A stretch of DNA of 64,000 bases, from NCBI RefSeq assembly GCF_030247185.1, contig NC_080571.1:85507025-85571024 (forward strand), in the 5' to 3' direction. Positions 1 to 13,200 of the stretch are shown piece by piece (within the stretch, counting starts at the first letter, position 1; every line of letters starts with the position of its first letter). Both the position numbers and the translations under genes were made by a program. The stretch is from Malaya genurostris. Its lineage: Eukaryota > Arthropoda > Insecta > Diptera > Culicidae. Under the pieces are notes generated by a model. That model was not told the DNA's origin. It worked only from the letters and a program-made list of their open reading frames with translations, and did no database searches.

Positions 1-804
1 GGGTAATTAATTTTTGCAGCTTTATAAACTAAAGGATTCAACATATTCTATTTGAGAAAAATAATAGCATACAGAAGTATCCAAAGATTCGGTGCTATTC
101 TCAACCAACATAATCAATATTCTCGTCCATATCGCACTTCGTGATTTCAGGCTTTCTCCTTGTATCATCCAGTGATTGTTAAATGTACTCGTATACTTTC
201 CGCATTGACAGGATTTAAAAACAAATTGAACCTAAATCCTATTGAAATTAATAATTTTGAAAAGATGATTCGAAAAATAAAATATCCAATATCAAGCTAC
301 ATTGTTACCGACGATACTGACAACACTTTTTCTACCATCCTGCAGTAATCTTGATTTCAACAACTTGTACTTGCTTATGTCAATTTCAACCAATCACGAG
401 CTGGTCCGAAATTGGTCCTAAAAGTGGATTAACAATTGTCAGGTCCTGTCCTAGATGAAAACAAAACAATATGTAAAAGCGATTCACACGTAGCATCATT
501 CGACTATCACCGGCATGGAACGGTTACGGAACATAAACATTAATTTAAGCAATTCATATGAAGAAATACTACGTCAAATACACGGAACATTTTAACGTCG
601 GGTACGTGAGCAATATTCGGCTAAAAATATTAATAAATTAATCTTGATGTCGACAGTATTCGGTAACTGTCATTAACATTTCACATTTTCGCTGTCATTA
701 ACATTTCACATTTTAGCACTACGCAATTATTTTCTGAGGAAGGTTCTACGATCCTTGCAGTAAGTATAATAACTACAAATTATTGTTGGTTAATAATAGA
801 ATGC
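1..804. other. Upstream non-coding sequence
   Basis: No coding region could be supported. The sequence is AT-rich and has only short chance ORFs, the longest 62 codons at 160-348 with no recognisable motif. A direct duplication of about 20 bases, containing the words gctgtcattaacatttcac, occurs around 670-715. I see no gene, RNA or clear mobile element before the SINE that begins at 817. Confidence 0.5.
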
Positions 805-816
805 ACCTTCCAGATT

Positions 817-1019
817 TGGGTTGGCGATTCAATGCATACGGCGCTGGTCTTACAAGCCAGTTGTCATATGTTCGAGCCCTGATCTGGAAGGATTCATAGT
901 GTCAGTAGGATCGTAGTACTAGCCATGCAATGATTATGTACGCTAAGAATCGGCTGCGAAGTCTGTTGAAACAGGAAGGTCAAATTCCAAAAAACGGAAT
1001 GTAATGCCGACTTTACTTT
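817..1019 (+). mobile_element. tRNA-derived SINE, full copy with target-site duplication
   Basis: The head resembles a tRNA. An A-box-like stretch at about 818-835 is followed by a possible anticodon stem-loop (stem CTGGT/GCCAG around loop CTTACAA) and a B box gttcgagccct at 870-880. A tRNA-unrelated body follows and ends near gaatgtaatgccgac. The copy is bracketed by a perfect 12-bp direct repeat, accttccagatt, at 805-816 and 1020-1031, as expected for LINE-mobilised insertion. A second full copy in inverse orientation is at 45484-45697. Partial copies lie near 12625-12670 and 13320-13440. The family is a Pol III-type SINE of the kind common in Aedes; I do not assign a name. Confidence 0.85.
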
Positions 1020-1031
1020 ACCTTCCAGATT

Positions 1032-3480
1032 CTGCTTTCTATGTCGGGAAGTCATTATAGGATATGCAGATGAACTTCAACGACATGTAAGCCAACATAT
1101 TAATATTGTACATATTCTGTGTGTTGTGGAAATTATTTTGCGTTCACACCATTTTTATGTGCATGGTTATGAAAATGAATTTCTGTTCGATCATAAAATT
1201 CTCAACCCAGAATAGAGAATTCTAAAGTCTAAGAATTTTAGAATAAATTTTTTAATATAAATACAATCAAAACCTGTTTATATTTCGTTGTAATTAATAT
1301 AAATATAATTGTAGCTTCGAGTTCTGTGAACAACCGTTAGTTTGCCTTTCCTCTGATTAAGGAATAAAAATCTGTTTTTTATAGTTTGATTATATTTTTA
1401 CGAAATATTTCACTTATTTTGGTAGTAAGAGTCAACCCACTACAAAATTAAATTGTTTCTGTCGATTTTATAGATGATAATCCTAAAACGCGTTTTTCTC
1501 GTTAGACGTTCGACAAACATGTTCATGTTCATGCAATGATTTTTATCGTGCCTGTTTGTTTTCATATATTTAGTAAAACACATTGAAAAAGAAAAGATTT
1601 CTAGCAGTGTTCGTTTAAAAGAATAACCAACCATTCATTGACTTATCAAAAATTGAGGGTATACAATAATGCTTAAGTAGGAATTAAAATCATAGTCAAA
1701 AAAGGCATCGATGTTTTTCTCTATTTGCTGTCAAAGTAAGTTTTGCTCTCCTTTGAAAAACAGTTGATACACAGATAACAGATATACAGGCTCGATCTAA
1801 ATTTTTCAAAATCCTGTGTAAATTTTAAATTTGCTATACGTTGGAAACACTACTGCCACCTATTCGACTGTTCGCCGCGATCTTTTAAAACGTTCCACTA
1901 CGTTACGGAACAATAACAAAATCCTCCTGCCTGTTATATAAATATTCCAACTACAACAATTTTGACACTTATCACACGATTTCTCTAAGTTTTAAGGTCA
2001 AATTTATTTCTATGTAGCATAAATCACACGACAATTCGATCGGAATAAAACAAAAAGAAACTAACCGTTTTAACCAATAACTAAACAAACAACTAGCGTG
2101 AATGTTGCACCAAAAAATTGTGGCTCATGTGAAAGCGGCACCCAAATCGTGGTGGCACCCAAGGATGGCTTTTATCGTATCAAAGAACGCTCACTGGCAA
2201 CTCTTCACACGATTGAATAAGTGCCATCAAAGAGAGACGGATATCATGGCAACAACAAAAACCCGGCATGGCTAACTTAACATAGAATCGACACCAGTGC
2301 GAAAGCGAATTTCTCTCGATGACATTTCTGAGAATCAAAGGTTAGCACGCTGCTGTGGCGACCCTCTCTGAAGCAACAAACGGTTGCTTATTCTCGTTTC
2401 GCGATCTAATTCTATACAGGCAGTTGATAATTGCGATAGAATCATTTTACTATTGCCGTTTATTCTAACTATGTGCATATAACCTTTGTATAAGTTGTCT
2501 CTATGAAAATGTATGTGAATGCTTCACACAAGGGTTTTGAAATGTAGCAACCTAGTATGAGAATCATCAAGTTGAATCATCGATTCGATTTTCTGCGATA
2601 ATTGTCAACTTGCGATTCAGACTGTAATTTTTTTTAAGGGCGTGAAATACTCAGAGTATGAAGTGGAGCGAAGAAATGTAGCAAAATTCTCTCACGGTTC
2701 ATGCATTGAGAGACTCGAGGTCTTGTAGCATCTTCTACCGGATTGAAAATGTTGTATACAATATAGATAGCAATACAGCACCTTCTGTCAAATTTTCGGC
2801 AATCACCAACACTGGTGGCACCATAAATCAAATAAACATGGATTTCTTATTGTACGGAGACACTAACAGCGCTTCTAGTGATAAACGGTTGTACTTTTTT
2901 CCATTAGTTACTGTGATTGTGTTAAATGCGGAGGCAACTTTGTGCATGCATTTTAGGACCATTTACACCAGACGGCGCTTTTGGTGTCACGGGTTTCTCA
3001 ACTACATTACTATTACACTGGGAAATCTAGGTTTATTTTATTCATGGTGTCACCTTGTGTCGATCGTGGTGACATCTGCAAGTGTTCACCACGCTGATTG
3101 AGCAAATTTCACACACAGTTCATATGTGAGCCTGTACATCTGTTCTCTGTGGTTGATAACATTATAATTTTTATTATTGGGCAAAACCTGCATATCATTG
3201 ATTGAGAGTGTACAACTGTGAACAGACTCCAATGCTTGAGACATTCAAAACGTCAAAATAATCTTGCGTCAAATTTCCGCATGAGAGAAAGCGAGATAAC
3301 AATACTACTGATATGACACAACTACCACCATATTAACGGTTTTCATTCATTTGGGCTGGTGTTCCGTTGCACAAAACTGTCATCGCGCACCGCTAGTGCT
3401 CGCATGAGTTGATGTTCTTCGATTAGTCATAGGATTTATTTGCTCGCTCGGATAGTTAATAGTCACTAGAATTTGAATTA
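1032..3480. other. Upstream non-coding sequence, no gene seen
   Basis: AT-rich sequence with scattered short ORFs. The longest is 131 codons at 2706-3101 on the plus strand. It has no domain or compositional support and is overlapped by another chance ORF on the minus strand. I see no consensus repeat boundaries here. It presumably lies upstream of the ceramide synthase promoter. Confidence 0.4.
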
Positions 3481-4101
3481 ATTTGTCACTTGTTTACCTT
3501 CCAGTTGATCCACTGGATCCCTTCTGGTCGGTTAGAATCGGTATATGCAGAACTCGGAAGCTTATCTGCGAGAAACAAATATGTTTTGTTAGTTGACCAG
3601 TGTGTGTATTTTGCTTGGCCTAAATAAAAGTGACCACGCGATTCGCCTTCAGAGAAAACAGTGAAAAGCGGCCATCGAGTTTGGAATGCAAAAATATCGA
3701 TTTAAGTGAAAAGTATCGACGGATCACATTGTAGCAACCCGCAGTAATTCTCAGAGTATTTGGGAACGCAAAGAAAACCAGAAATCGTAGTAGGCCTTGC
3801 ACTTGATAGCGCGTATCGTGAAGTTTTTTACTTTTCCGACATGAATTCCATTCGTGGGTGTAATCGTGAATGAATGCAAGAATCGTTTCTCTCCATTTGC
3901 TCCGGCGAAGGGGAAAGTGCCACAGTGAAGTGCAGGCTCATTCGATTAGCGTACTGCTGATATTATTTTGCCCGCGTTGATGTGTTGGAAGTCATCCGAG
4001 GATATCGGTGCTGTAGTAGTGCTCTAACATTATAGTAGAGAACAACATTTTACTAGATAATCCCGATTGTGCCTCGGAAATACGTCCTTGACTGAAGTGT
4101 G
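3480..4101 (+). promoter_or_regulatory. Putative promoter / 5' leader of the ceramide synthase gene
   Basis: This is the stretch directly before the ceramide synthase start codon. It is less AT-rich than its surroundings and carries no repeat I recognise. I cannot place the transcription start. If transcription begins upstream of about 3680, the leader would contain several short upstream ORFs: ATG at 3686 (7 codons), ATG at 3841 (10 codons, stop ending at 3873) and a longer one from ATG 3870. The context at the chosen start, gtgATGg, has G at -3 and G at +4, which is acceptable. A leader intron cannot be excluded. Confidence 0.4.
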
Positions 4102-4286
4102 ATGGAGCTGCTTCATACGATCTCGAGTACATTCTGGTCTACCAAGGTTTGGTTGCCTCCAAACGTTACCTGGGACGACATCCGACCAGGAGTTCGACCG
4201 GATGTTAATCATGCCGACTACCGGCATCTGGTGTATCCTATCCCGCTTGCAGCAGTCATCCTAGTGATACGATTTTTCGTCGAACG
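4102..4286 (+). CDS. schlank: Ceramide synthase exon 1
   Basis: Encodes residues 1-61 plus two bases of codon 62. It begins MELLHTISSTFWST and includes WLPPNVTWDDIRPG and the first hydrophobic segment YPIPLAAVILVIRFF. The donor is g|gtaagt at 4287. Read-through would hit an in-frame TAA at 4288-4290, so splicing is required. The segment matches the N-terminal, lumenal-to-first-helix part of insect ceramide synthases. Confidence 0.93.
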
Positions 4287-7200
4287 GTAAGTTGAACAAA
4301 CTTTCGCCGAAAAGTGCCACATTCTACAATTATGGGCTAGCTAGCTCAGTTTAGTGTTTTCAGTGCATCATAACCTCAACAGAACAGCAATAAAAAAGTG
4401 GTTCCTTCCCTTCAATCGATTCGTTTACCTCGTTTGAGCTGCTCACTGCACAGTGGAGTTTGGTGTAGCAGCTCATGACCAAAACAATTATATGCATTGT
4501 TGTGTTTCAATGGTCCGTAGTGATACTCTAATTGATCGGAGGATTTCATGTTGAAGAAAAAGGCAAATCAATATCAAATCGCTCATTGAGAGCCTTCCAA
4601 CACTAGATCGTATACCAATGTTTATCAACAATTTATCACTAATGTCGTTTTCGCTTGATGCCAAACCTAACCCAGTTTCCACTCTAACTGCTGTCAAACC
4701 GTTTGTTTGAAGCCAGTTTCGAACCTAGTTTCAACGTTGTTGAACTGAAAATCGAGTCAGTTTCGAACCTGGTTTTTATATCAGGTTTGCTCAAACCCCC
4801 GTTGCTAAGTGCGAAATCAACACCGTTTGGCGAAAACTGTTTGTTTGATGAAACTACCCTGGGTCAGTTTCGGGTTTCTCAAGCGAAAACGACATAAACG
4901 AAAACAAACTATGTGAACATGGATTTCACAAGCGGTTTCCACGTTTATCACTTAACTCTTTGCATAAAATGATACCCGAAACTTTCGACTTTCAAACAGA
5001 GTAGTGAATTCAAAAAAAATCTTTTTATTCACATCACAATAATCGAAAGAGAGAGTGATTAAAGAGAAGTTGTCACTTGCTCATACGCCCTAATGAAAAA
5101 TTAACCGAGATATTAATCTGTTAACCTGAAATCTGTATGAAATGTTCAAAACGACGAATGTAACAATGAGAGATTCTCTATGTTTACTTTCTCTTTCGAT
5201 TATTACGGTACTCTTAGCAATCCTTAACTAGAATTATTTACCGATAATAATAACTATAGTTATCATCTTTGAATCACTGAAAAAATTACCGAAAAAAGCA
5301 GGAATATTCCGCAATAATCGAAAAAGAAAGTAAACAAAGAGAATCTCTCATTCGTCGTTTGAACATTTTATACAGAAATCTTAGCATAGAATCGTTCTGG
5401 ACGCCAGCGCTGCCAACTATGTCTATTTATCGGTATTTAAACCAATTTTTGTACTCGATACAGGAATACAGATATGCTCTCTTAATATATAGATAATTCA
5501 ATTTTCATACAGATAAATACCGATTTTCAGTTTTGGTATATAGTTCCATCAGATGGAGCGACAGTTTTTTACTCGTAAAAATCTGTTCTCCCTATATACA
5601 ATTTTCAAGACAGATATTGTACAGATTGATTTTTCCGTCAAATACAGATTTTTGAAAAAAATAATTGGCAGCTCTGCTGGACGCTGAACCCAGAATTGCC
5701 ACATTTAAATCTGTATTTGAAAATGAAAATAAATCGATGGTCAACGAAATGATATAGTCTTTAGAACCCAAGTTTAAAGACTCCAAAACTTTTCTTCGTT
5801 TGCATATTATTTTGTAGATGAAAACAGGTTGGAAGTGATGTTTGCGTTTGTGCGTCCCGAAATGATGATTTGATAAAAAACAAACAAAATCTCATCTGAA
5901 AATGAAAACTTATTCTGTTTATTTTCACTTTCGTTTATTGGATATAATGTAATGGGCAATCTTTCTTTTTTACCATCTTACATTATGACCTAGGCCATCA
6001 TCTTTCCATCTTATCAGAAGAAATTATTTGATAAGCATATGTTTGTCTAATTGCAAGAAAAACTAAACATAGAAAAATCTTAATTAGCAGATGGGACCAT
6101 TGGTAGTGTTAACCGTCCTTGATATTCTTTTATGTAAGTTTCATCCTCATTGGAATCAACATAAAATCAGGATAATTGTTTTACTTCGAGAAAAAAAAGT
6201 ACCAATCATTATTCAATTTTCAATTCACGCTATCAAAAATATGCATTTTTGACCGAAAATCTGTAATCTGCATAAGCAGAATCTTGGGCACAAAATTATC
6301 TGAAAATTCCAGCCCGGTGGTAACAATACGGCGTTCTAGGCAGTGCTATCGTAATCAACATCTCGGTCCTTTGGCGCCTTCAAAGCTAGCAAGTCAGTGA
6401 GAGAAAAGTAAACAAAATGAAGTAAAATACAACACATCATCGATTGTGAAAGTCAGTATTATAATTTGATATCAAACGTATCATAACGATATCACATTTA
6501 TAATCAAACATATGAAAATCAACTTTGTTTCAACAAATCACAGATATTTAGCATCAACAAACTTTTATTTATGTTTACATACTTCTTCGTTATTTTCGTC
6601 TGTGCGGAAAAGATGATGGCCACAGGAACATGGCGGCCTGGGGGCTGGGAAATTCCGTAAAATACAGATTGATCTGTATATGTGGCAACCCTGGCTGAAA
6701 CTCGACTCAATAGCAAAGGTACCATATTTACAGAATTTTCTGTAAGCTACTGGTTTTTGTCTTCCGTGTCACAGATCACAGATTTTAATCAAATTCACAG
6801 ATTTTATCGAAATTCACAAATTTCTGCAAATTTTTATAAATATTTCATCAAAATGGCAGATGTTTTTCACTGATTATGATCGAAAATATGCAACATAGAT
6901 GGTACACAGATTTTTCAAGTTGAAACACTAGTTGTAGTATGGTAACTCGAAAACTCGGTAAACCAACGAATATCAGATCCAAGGTTTGCCAAATCGAAGT
7001 TTCTACATCGAGCTTTTGAAATCTTTGTTCTGGATAATATCTGCACGATTTTATTCCTGAAAAACTGAGTAACTAGCAACTCTGCTCCAAAGAAACCTAC
7101 ACAAGACCTGACAACTGGGGGGGCTGCTTTTGTTCCAAAATGGACCAGTTTCTGATTGGCTGAATTTGATGTTGCTACCCGCACATTGTGAAAAGAAAAA

Positions 7201-10200
7201 ACTTTTGCAGGGTACACGATCAATGAAGCCAAGTATAAAGAAAATCAGAAAACTAGTTGATTAAAATGTATAATTTTAGCCCACAAATTAAAATGAAAAT
7301 TTTCAGAGAATGTTTCACTTTTTTCAATCTCATTTGTAATAATTGTTCTTAGTGACAGCACTGTGTAATTAAAATCAGCATCAAGCCGTATTTCTTCAAG
7401 AATTAAAATGGACATTACCACCTCTGAGCCAAAACTTTTTCTTCCACTTCTGCAATGATTTTGCGAATGAATTCGTCCGTTTTTTTCAGAAATGATTAAA
7501 AGCATGAGCTTCTTTGAAATTTTCCTAGCGGTTTGACAGCTCTTGCTGAAAATTTCATCTTTAAACGAGCAGCGCCTCGGCATTTCTTTTCTACGGGAAT
7601 GTGATAACCCCTTTGCGAAGTTTACAGGAAAATTCGATTCGATTTAAAAAAAGCGGAAGTTTACATTTTTCGTGTACATGTCGACTACACCCGAAAAGAC
7701 TAACCTTGTGTGAGCGTGTGGACCCTATGGTTTACTCCTGCCGAATGAATAATAGTTGGCGAGTGTGTAGGTTGAATTTTGCATAAGAACCAAGGATGCC
7801 AGGTCATTTTTTCAAAGATCTATCTCTGTCTCGAAAATTTATCAGGAAATTGAGAGAAATTGGCATATTGTCGCAAAACTGAAATGTAGAGACGCTGCTT
7901 GTTCAGAGATGATACTTTCAGCAGGAGCTATCAAATCGGTAGGAAAATTTCTAATTTCTCCACCTTTTCAACGATTTTTTATGAAAACGGGCAAATTCAT
8001 TTGAAAAATCAGAGTGGAAGTTGAAGAAAAAGTTTTTACTCTGAGGTGGTAATGTTGATCTTAGTTCATTGTGCGAAATCTACCGTTTATCCAGAATAGA
8101 GCATTAAACTTGGTTTGATACCATTTTTCAAATGCCTGGAAAATACAAATAAAGTATCCAAAATAAATAGTACTCGATCGCTATACATTCTAGTACTCGA
8201 AAAATCAACATTACACTGGTTTCTGTTTAATAAAATGTTGATCCGAAAAAACCTAACCTTTCCCAATTTCACATATTTCTGAAGATTTCCCATGTTTAAT
8301 CGTAGTATATACTAAAAAAAGTAGTAGTAATCACCTTGAAATCGATTTTCTTCTACTCCGAGTGTACTTTTATCGCTGATATCTATTTGTACTATTGAAT
8401 AAACGATAAAAATGTTGCAAATCATTACTGCCGATATGAAAATTTTCGAAAGAATCCTCCTTTTCTTGGTTCCATTTTTCATTGGCAGATGTCGCTACCG
8501 GTAAATCAGCTTTGCCAATTGGCATATTGTCGCAAAACTGAAATGTAGAGGCCCTGCTTGTTTATAGATAATGCTTTCAGCAAGAGCTATCAAATCGGTA
8601 GGAAAATTTCTAATTACTCCATCTTTTCAACGATTTATTTCAAAAACGGGCAAATTCATCTGAAAAATCATAGTAAAAGTTGAAGAAAAAGTTTTTACTC
8701 TGAGGTGGTAATGTTGATCTTAGTTCATTGTGCGAAATCTACCGTTTATCTACCGTTTATCCATTAAACTTTTTTTGATACCATTTTTCAAATGCCTGAA
8801 AATAACAAATAAAGTATCCAAAATAAATAGTACTCGATCGCTATACATTCTAGTACTCGAAAAATCAACATTACACTGGTTTCTGTTTAATAAAATGTTG
8901 ATCCGAAAAAACCTAACCTTACCCAATTTCACACATTTCTGAAGATTTTCCATGTTTAATCGTAGTTTACACTAAGAAAAAGTAGTAGTAATCACTTTTA
9001 AATCGATTTTCTTCTACTCCGAGTGTTATTTTATTGCTGATATCTATTTGTACTATTAAATAAACGATAAAAATGTTGCAAATCACTACTGCCGATATGA
9101 AAATTTCCGAAAGAATCCTTCTTTTCTTGGTTCCATTTTTCATTGGCAGGTGTCGCTACCGGTAAATCAGCTTTGCGACAATGCGTCAATTGCTGCCAGC
9201 AAGACATACTTGCTGGCTGAAGATTTTTTTCAGATTTACGGATTTTGGCAACCCTGTTTGCAGATATTTGAAATTTTCACCTGGCATCTCTGTTCGTTTT
9301 GAATGCGAAGCTTCCATTTCCGTCGTAGATTCTGAGCTTGAAACGTGTGTCGCTAAATTTTCCGGTGTTTTATTCTACAGCGTCCATCATTGAAAACATG
9401 CAGCCGTTCAATGTAAGTTGCAGTATTATGTTTGACTTGTGATAGCAATAAATCTGATGAACAAGTTTTGCTCTACTAACTTCGAAAGCCAACAATTCAA
9501 CATATGTTCTGTTTCAGTATTGTCCATCTTGTGGTTACCATATTGGTCCATACGTTACCAAAGCGCATCATTATCAGAGAGGTCGTGGCCGTGGTGGTCG
9601 CCGTGACCGCTGGCATGCTTCATCAAATCCTCTTCCAGCACCGGTGGCTTTTGAATCACCGGTATCGATTGATGAACCATCATCCACGGCCAAGAAGGAG
9701 GTAATTTCGGAAATGTATTCGAAATAAGGAGAATGTGTACATCTTCGTTGTGCCTAACGAATGAGTGAATAAATTCATTGAAATAAACACGTCTTTTGGT
9801 GTTCAATCTGCTAACGAAAAACCGAATTTCATCAGATTTTAATCTGAATGACTATGTAAAATGCTTTTTTTTTCTGTATTTGTCTTACTAAAATGAAGAG
9901 TTTTATCCCTGCAATGTTGTAGTCCAGAATATCTAACTTCAAAAGTGTTGAGTTTTTTAATCTAGAATTCAGATCTTCAGTTTCGATTATTCAGATTCAT
10001 TTCGTTCAAGTTCTTAAATGTTCTTGTTTGCCGGTAAAATGCGTTTTACTGGTTTTCGATTTGCGTCAACTCAGGCTAATAAATTCGATTCCCCATTGAT
10101 TATTTTAAATCGAAAAGCCACAGTCTTATCCTGTAGTGTTCTATGTTGTACCTAGCAAACGGCTTTTCCGTAATTATGGTCATTCGCCAAGCAAATGTCT

Positions 10201-13200
10201 CTATGTAGCTCGGTCCATTGCCGTTCTTTGCTAGCCACTCAAAGCACGCATGCTTTGTATCTTCTTCTGATCGATCACCGGACGTGTCACACCACTCCAT
10301 CTATCGTTGGTTTGGTCAATCGTTTATCCCGAAAACCGTATTCATACATAATCTACTATAACTTTTCTCGATCGATTGTGCCGTATGACACTTTAAAGTT
10401 GATGAATAGGTGATGCGTGGGTACGTTGTATTCGCGATACTTCTATTAGTGGTAGACTATGGAATCGGATTTGTCCAGCCCGGTGGCAAGGATAGGGCGC
10501 TACAGCAAGTGCTATCGTAGCCAACATCTGGGGCATTTGGTGGGCAATCAGTGCGCTCAGAGTATGGTAAACAAACATTCGAGCATTTCAAATTGAGTAA
10601 AATCTTAATTTTCTTATCTTAGTGATGATATTCTGATCGATAATTTGCGGGGAAGCGCATTAAAGAGTACTGAATAAACAAGTAGTTTGTAATATCCAAT
10701 TTTTTGTTAGCCATTCTTCTTCATTGTTTTGGTTTTTGCAGAATGATGCTGGCCACAGTTTCATGACGTCATAGCAGGGGGCTGGATTTGTCAGATAACC
10801 TTGTAGGCGGTGATCAATAATGTGATCGCCATTTTATAGATAATCCAGTGCAGCGCTCTAGTCTGTAACTACTCCGTTTTTGGGCAGCTCACTTGGTAAT
10901 TTATTATTTCCAGCGGTTTTGTTGTTCTTCATTTGACCGATTTTTCACTTATCTTCGATAGATCAAAAGCGACGAGTATTGTGTACCGTCGATAGCTGGA
11001 AGGTAGTGTACGAATCAATGTTGCGCTTTCCAGTCGAGGTCGTTGCCAATTGTTACGATTACGAAATTGCAGACTATTATAATCTTCCTACTAGGAAGTG
11101 GCATCGTTACTCCAAAGGATGCTCCATACTTCCGACCGCTCTATTTATGCCATTTTCACCCATTGTGCGCAGCGAAATTTTGCTTCATCTTAGCGCTTGC
11201 GGAAAGCACACGCATAGTTTAGCGCCGATTCGCATATTTTCGCGTTTATGTGCACTCGCTGGAGCAGATCTACGTGCATGCTAGCGTGCTTTTCGAAGTA
11301 ATCAGCAAGACAGAATGATTATTTCCTGCGCGTCGGTTAATTCAATTAATTTTTTTATTCACTTCAGTGCCCAATCAATTTCGGCGATCACGCCCCGAGT
11401 GGCAACGAGATCGAAAGGAGAGTAAAATCGGCGTGTGGTCGGTCCGTAATGCTCTAATCAATCGACAGATACATTCGAAGAAATTGTAATTGATAGGCAG
11501 TGCATTTTGTTTATACCAGTGATGGGTGTTTCCAATCGGTCCTAAAAACGAGTTTTTTCTGAGAGATTGATATTCACTAAAAAGTTATTTTACCGATAGG
11601 ATGAACGGAAAAACTTTATTAAGTCAAATTAGATTTACAAATCACGTAACGGCATTGTCTGTTTCTTCTCACCAAGGGAGTTTCGCGGATTCTCTTATCA
11701 GCAGTTCTTTATCAGAATCGATTGTACCCGTAAATATTTCAGATTACATTTATGAACGACCTTCTTCCCTGCCCGTTGAATTCGTTCGATTAAATTAGAA
11801 TGAGATAGCTTTTCATTGTGGCATAAGCTTGTGGCTAGCATGGAATTGTACTGTTTGTCGTATCCCACTTTTCGCCTTGACTTCTTACTTTCTCGCATTT
11901 TTATCTGAACCTCCCCTCGGGGCAATGTTTCACATTTCTTTTTTTTCGCGTGGTCAACAACCTTCCGAACGAATTGACAGTCACAGCCACGGATCAACTT
12001 CCACTACGTGGGTACGTGCGTACGGTTTGTTTCTCTACACTTTCCGTGTTATGGTGGACTGATCTAACAAAACAAAACAAAAAACCGGAAAACTACACTT
12101 TTAACAGTTTCGATAAAATAACGGTTTTAACATTAATTTTACTTTAGACACGCAAATTATAGAATGTGAATGGATAATATTTTTTACATGGTTTGTTTTT
12201 ATACGTTGTCTGAAATGCTGTTTAATCCGGAGATTATTGAAATGATGCGGATATTCAAAAAAATTGGGTCACGCGATTATTATTTCGTGTTGGTTTCATG
12301 AAGCACATCAAAACAATAGGATGTCGATTCTTTTTTGTATGTGATGACCATAGTTCAACTCAAATAAATTCTTATGGATTGCATAAAATTACACGGACAC
12401 ATTCACAAATTACGTAACATTAAAACAAGATGCATGATTTTGTTAATAATAATAGAAATTGTGAAATAAAAACTTTTACCTATTTTCCATAGCAGAACCT
12501 TTAGTTTATACTTTGAGCTTCCTGCCCTTTAGCTTAGAAAGGGGTATGGGTGCATTATATCAAATTGGTCGTGATACATTGCGATTCGTAGTCGTAGTCT
12601 AAAAATGCAGTAGAAATTGATTCTTAGTGTCAGTAGGATCATAGTCATAGCCATGTAATGATTATACTAAATACTAGATGAACTGCTATTCTCGTTTTGA
12701 ACTTCCACTGAACGAGAGCGAGAAGAGTTGCTTTTACGTTTTTAGCGGTGGCAGTTTTCTTGGAATTGTACGTGGAAAATTAGGTTTGTTTTTGTCCATG
12801 GTCCAATCTTGCCACACAATAATGGGCACATATGACTGAGCAAGATGCCGTTGCGAATGTCAGTTCGCCAAAGCTTTTATTGAAGTTTTAAGATTTTAGG
12901 TTTTTCTGAATGCATTTGAATGAACCTCACATATAAACCCTGCTAGTCGGATGGATTGCGGATAAGGAAAATTAACACTAATAAATATATAACATACACA
13001 ATACGAAATATAGATAAGAATACAACTACTGAAAACTGAAATAAAGTAGAATGACAACAACAGAAAAAAACCTACGAAACACAGTTGAAAAGAATGACCA
13101 GAATTAAGGAATAAACTATGACCAAAAGTAAGAAAACCAAATAAATAAACAAAAGTGTTTGGTAATAATATAATTTCCTCATATTGAAAGAGGCGTTTAT

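Noticed and set aside
817..885. The tRNA-like head considered as a true tRNA gene
   Set aside because: The acceptor and D arms do not close properly, and the sequence continues into a conserved body flanked by a target duplication, so it is a SINE.
2706..3101. A 131-codon plus-strand ORF upstream of ceramide synthase
   Set aside because: No motif, no signal peptide of convincing shape and no start context or poly(A) signal that sets it apart. Length alone is compatible with chance in 64 kb.
9555..9806. An 83-codon minus-strand ORF over the nested gene
   Set aside because: It overlaps the spliced plus-strand frame, which has splice sites and poly(A) signals. The His/Asp-rich stretch on the minus strand is the complement of the RG-coding bases.
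10979..11284. A 101-codon ORF in intron 1
   Set aside because: No motif, no splice partner that extends it and no poly(A) signal placed as in the nested gene at 9.4 kb.
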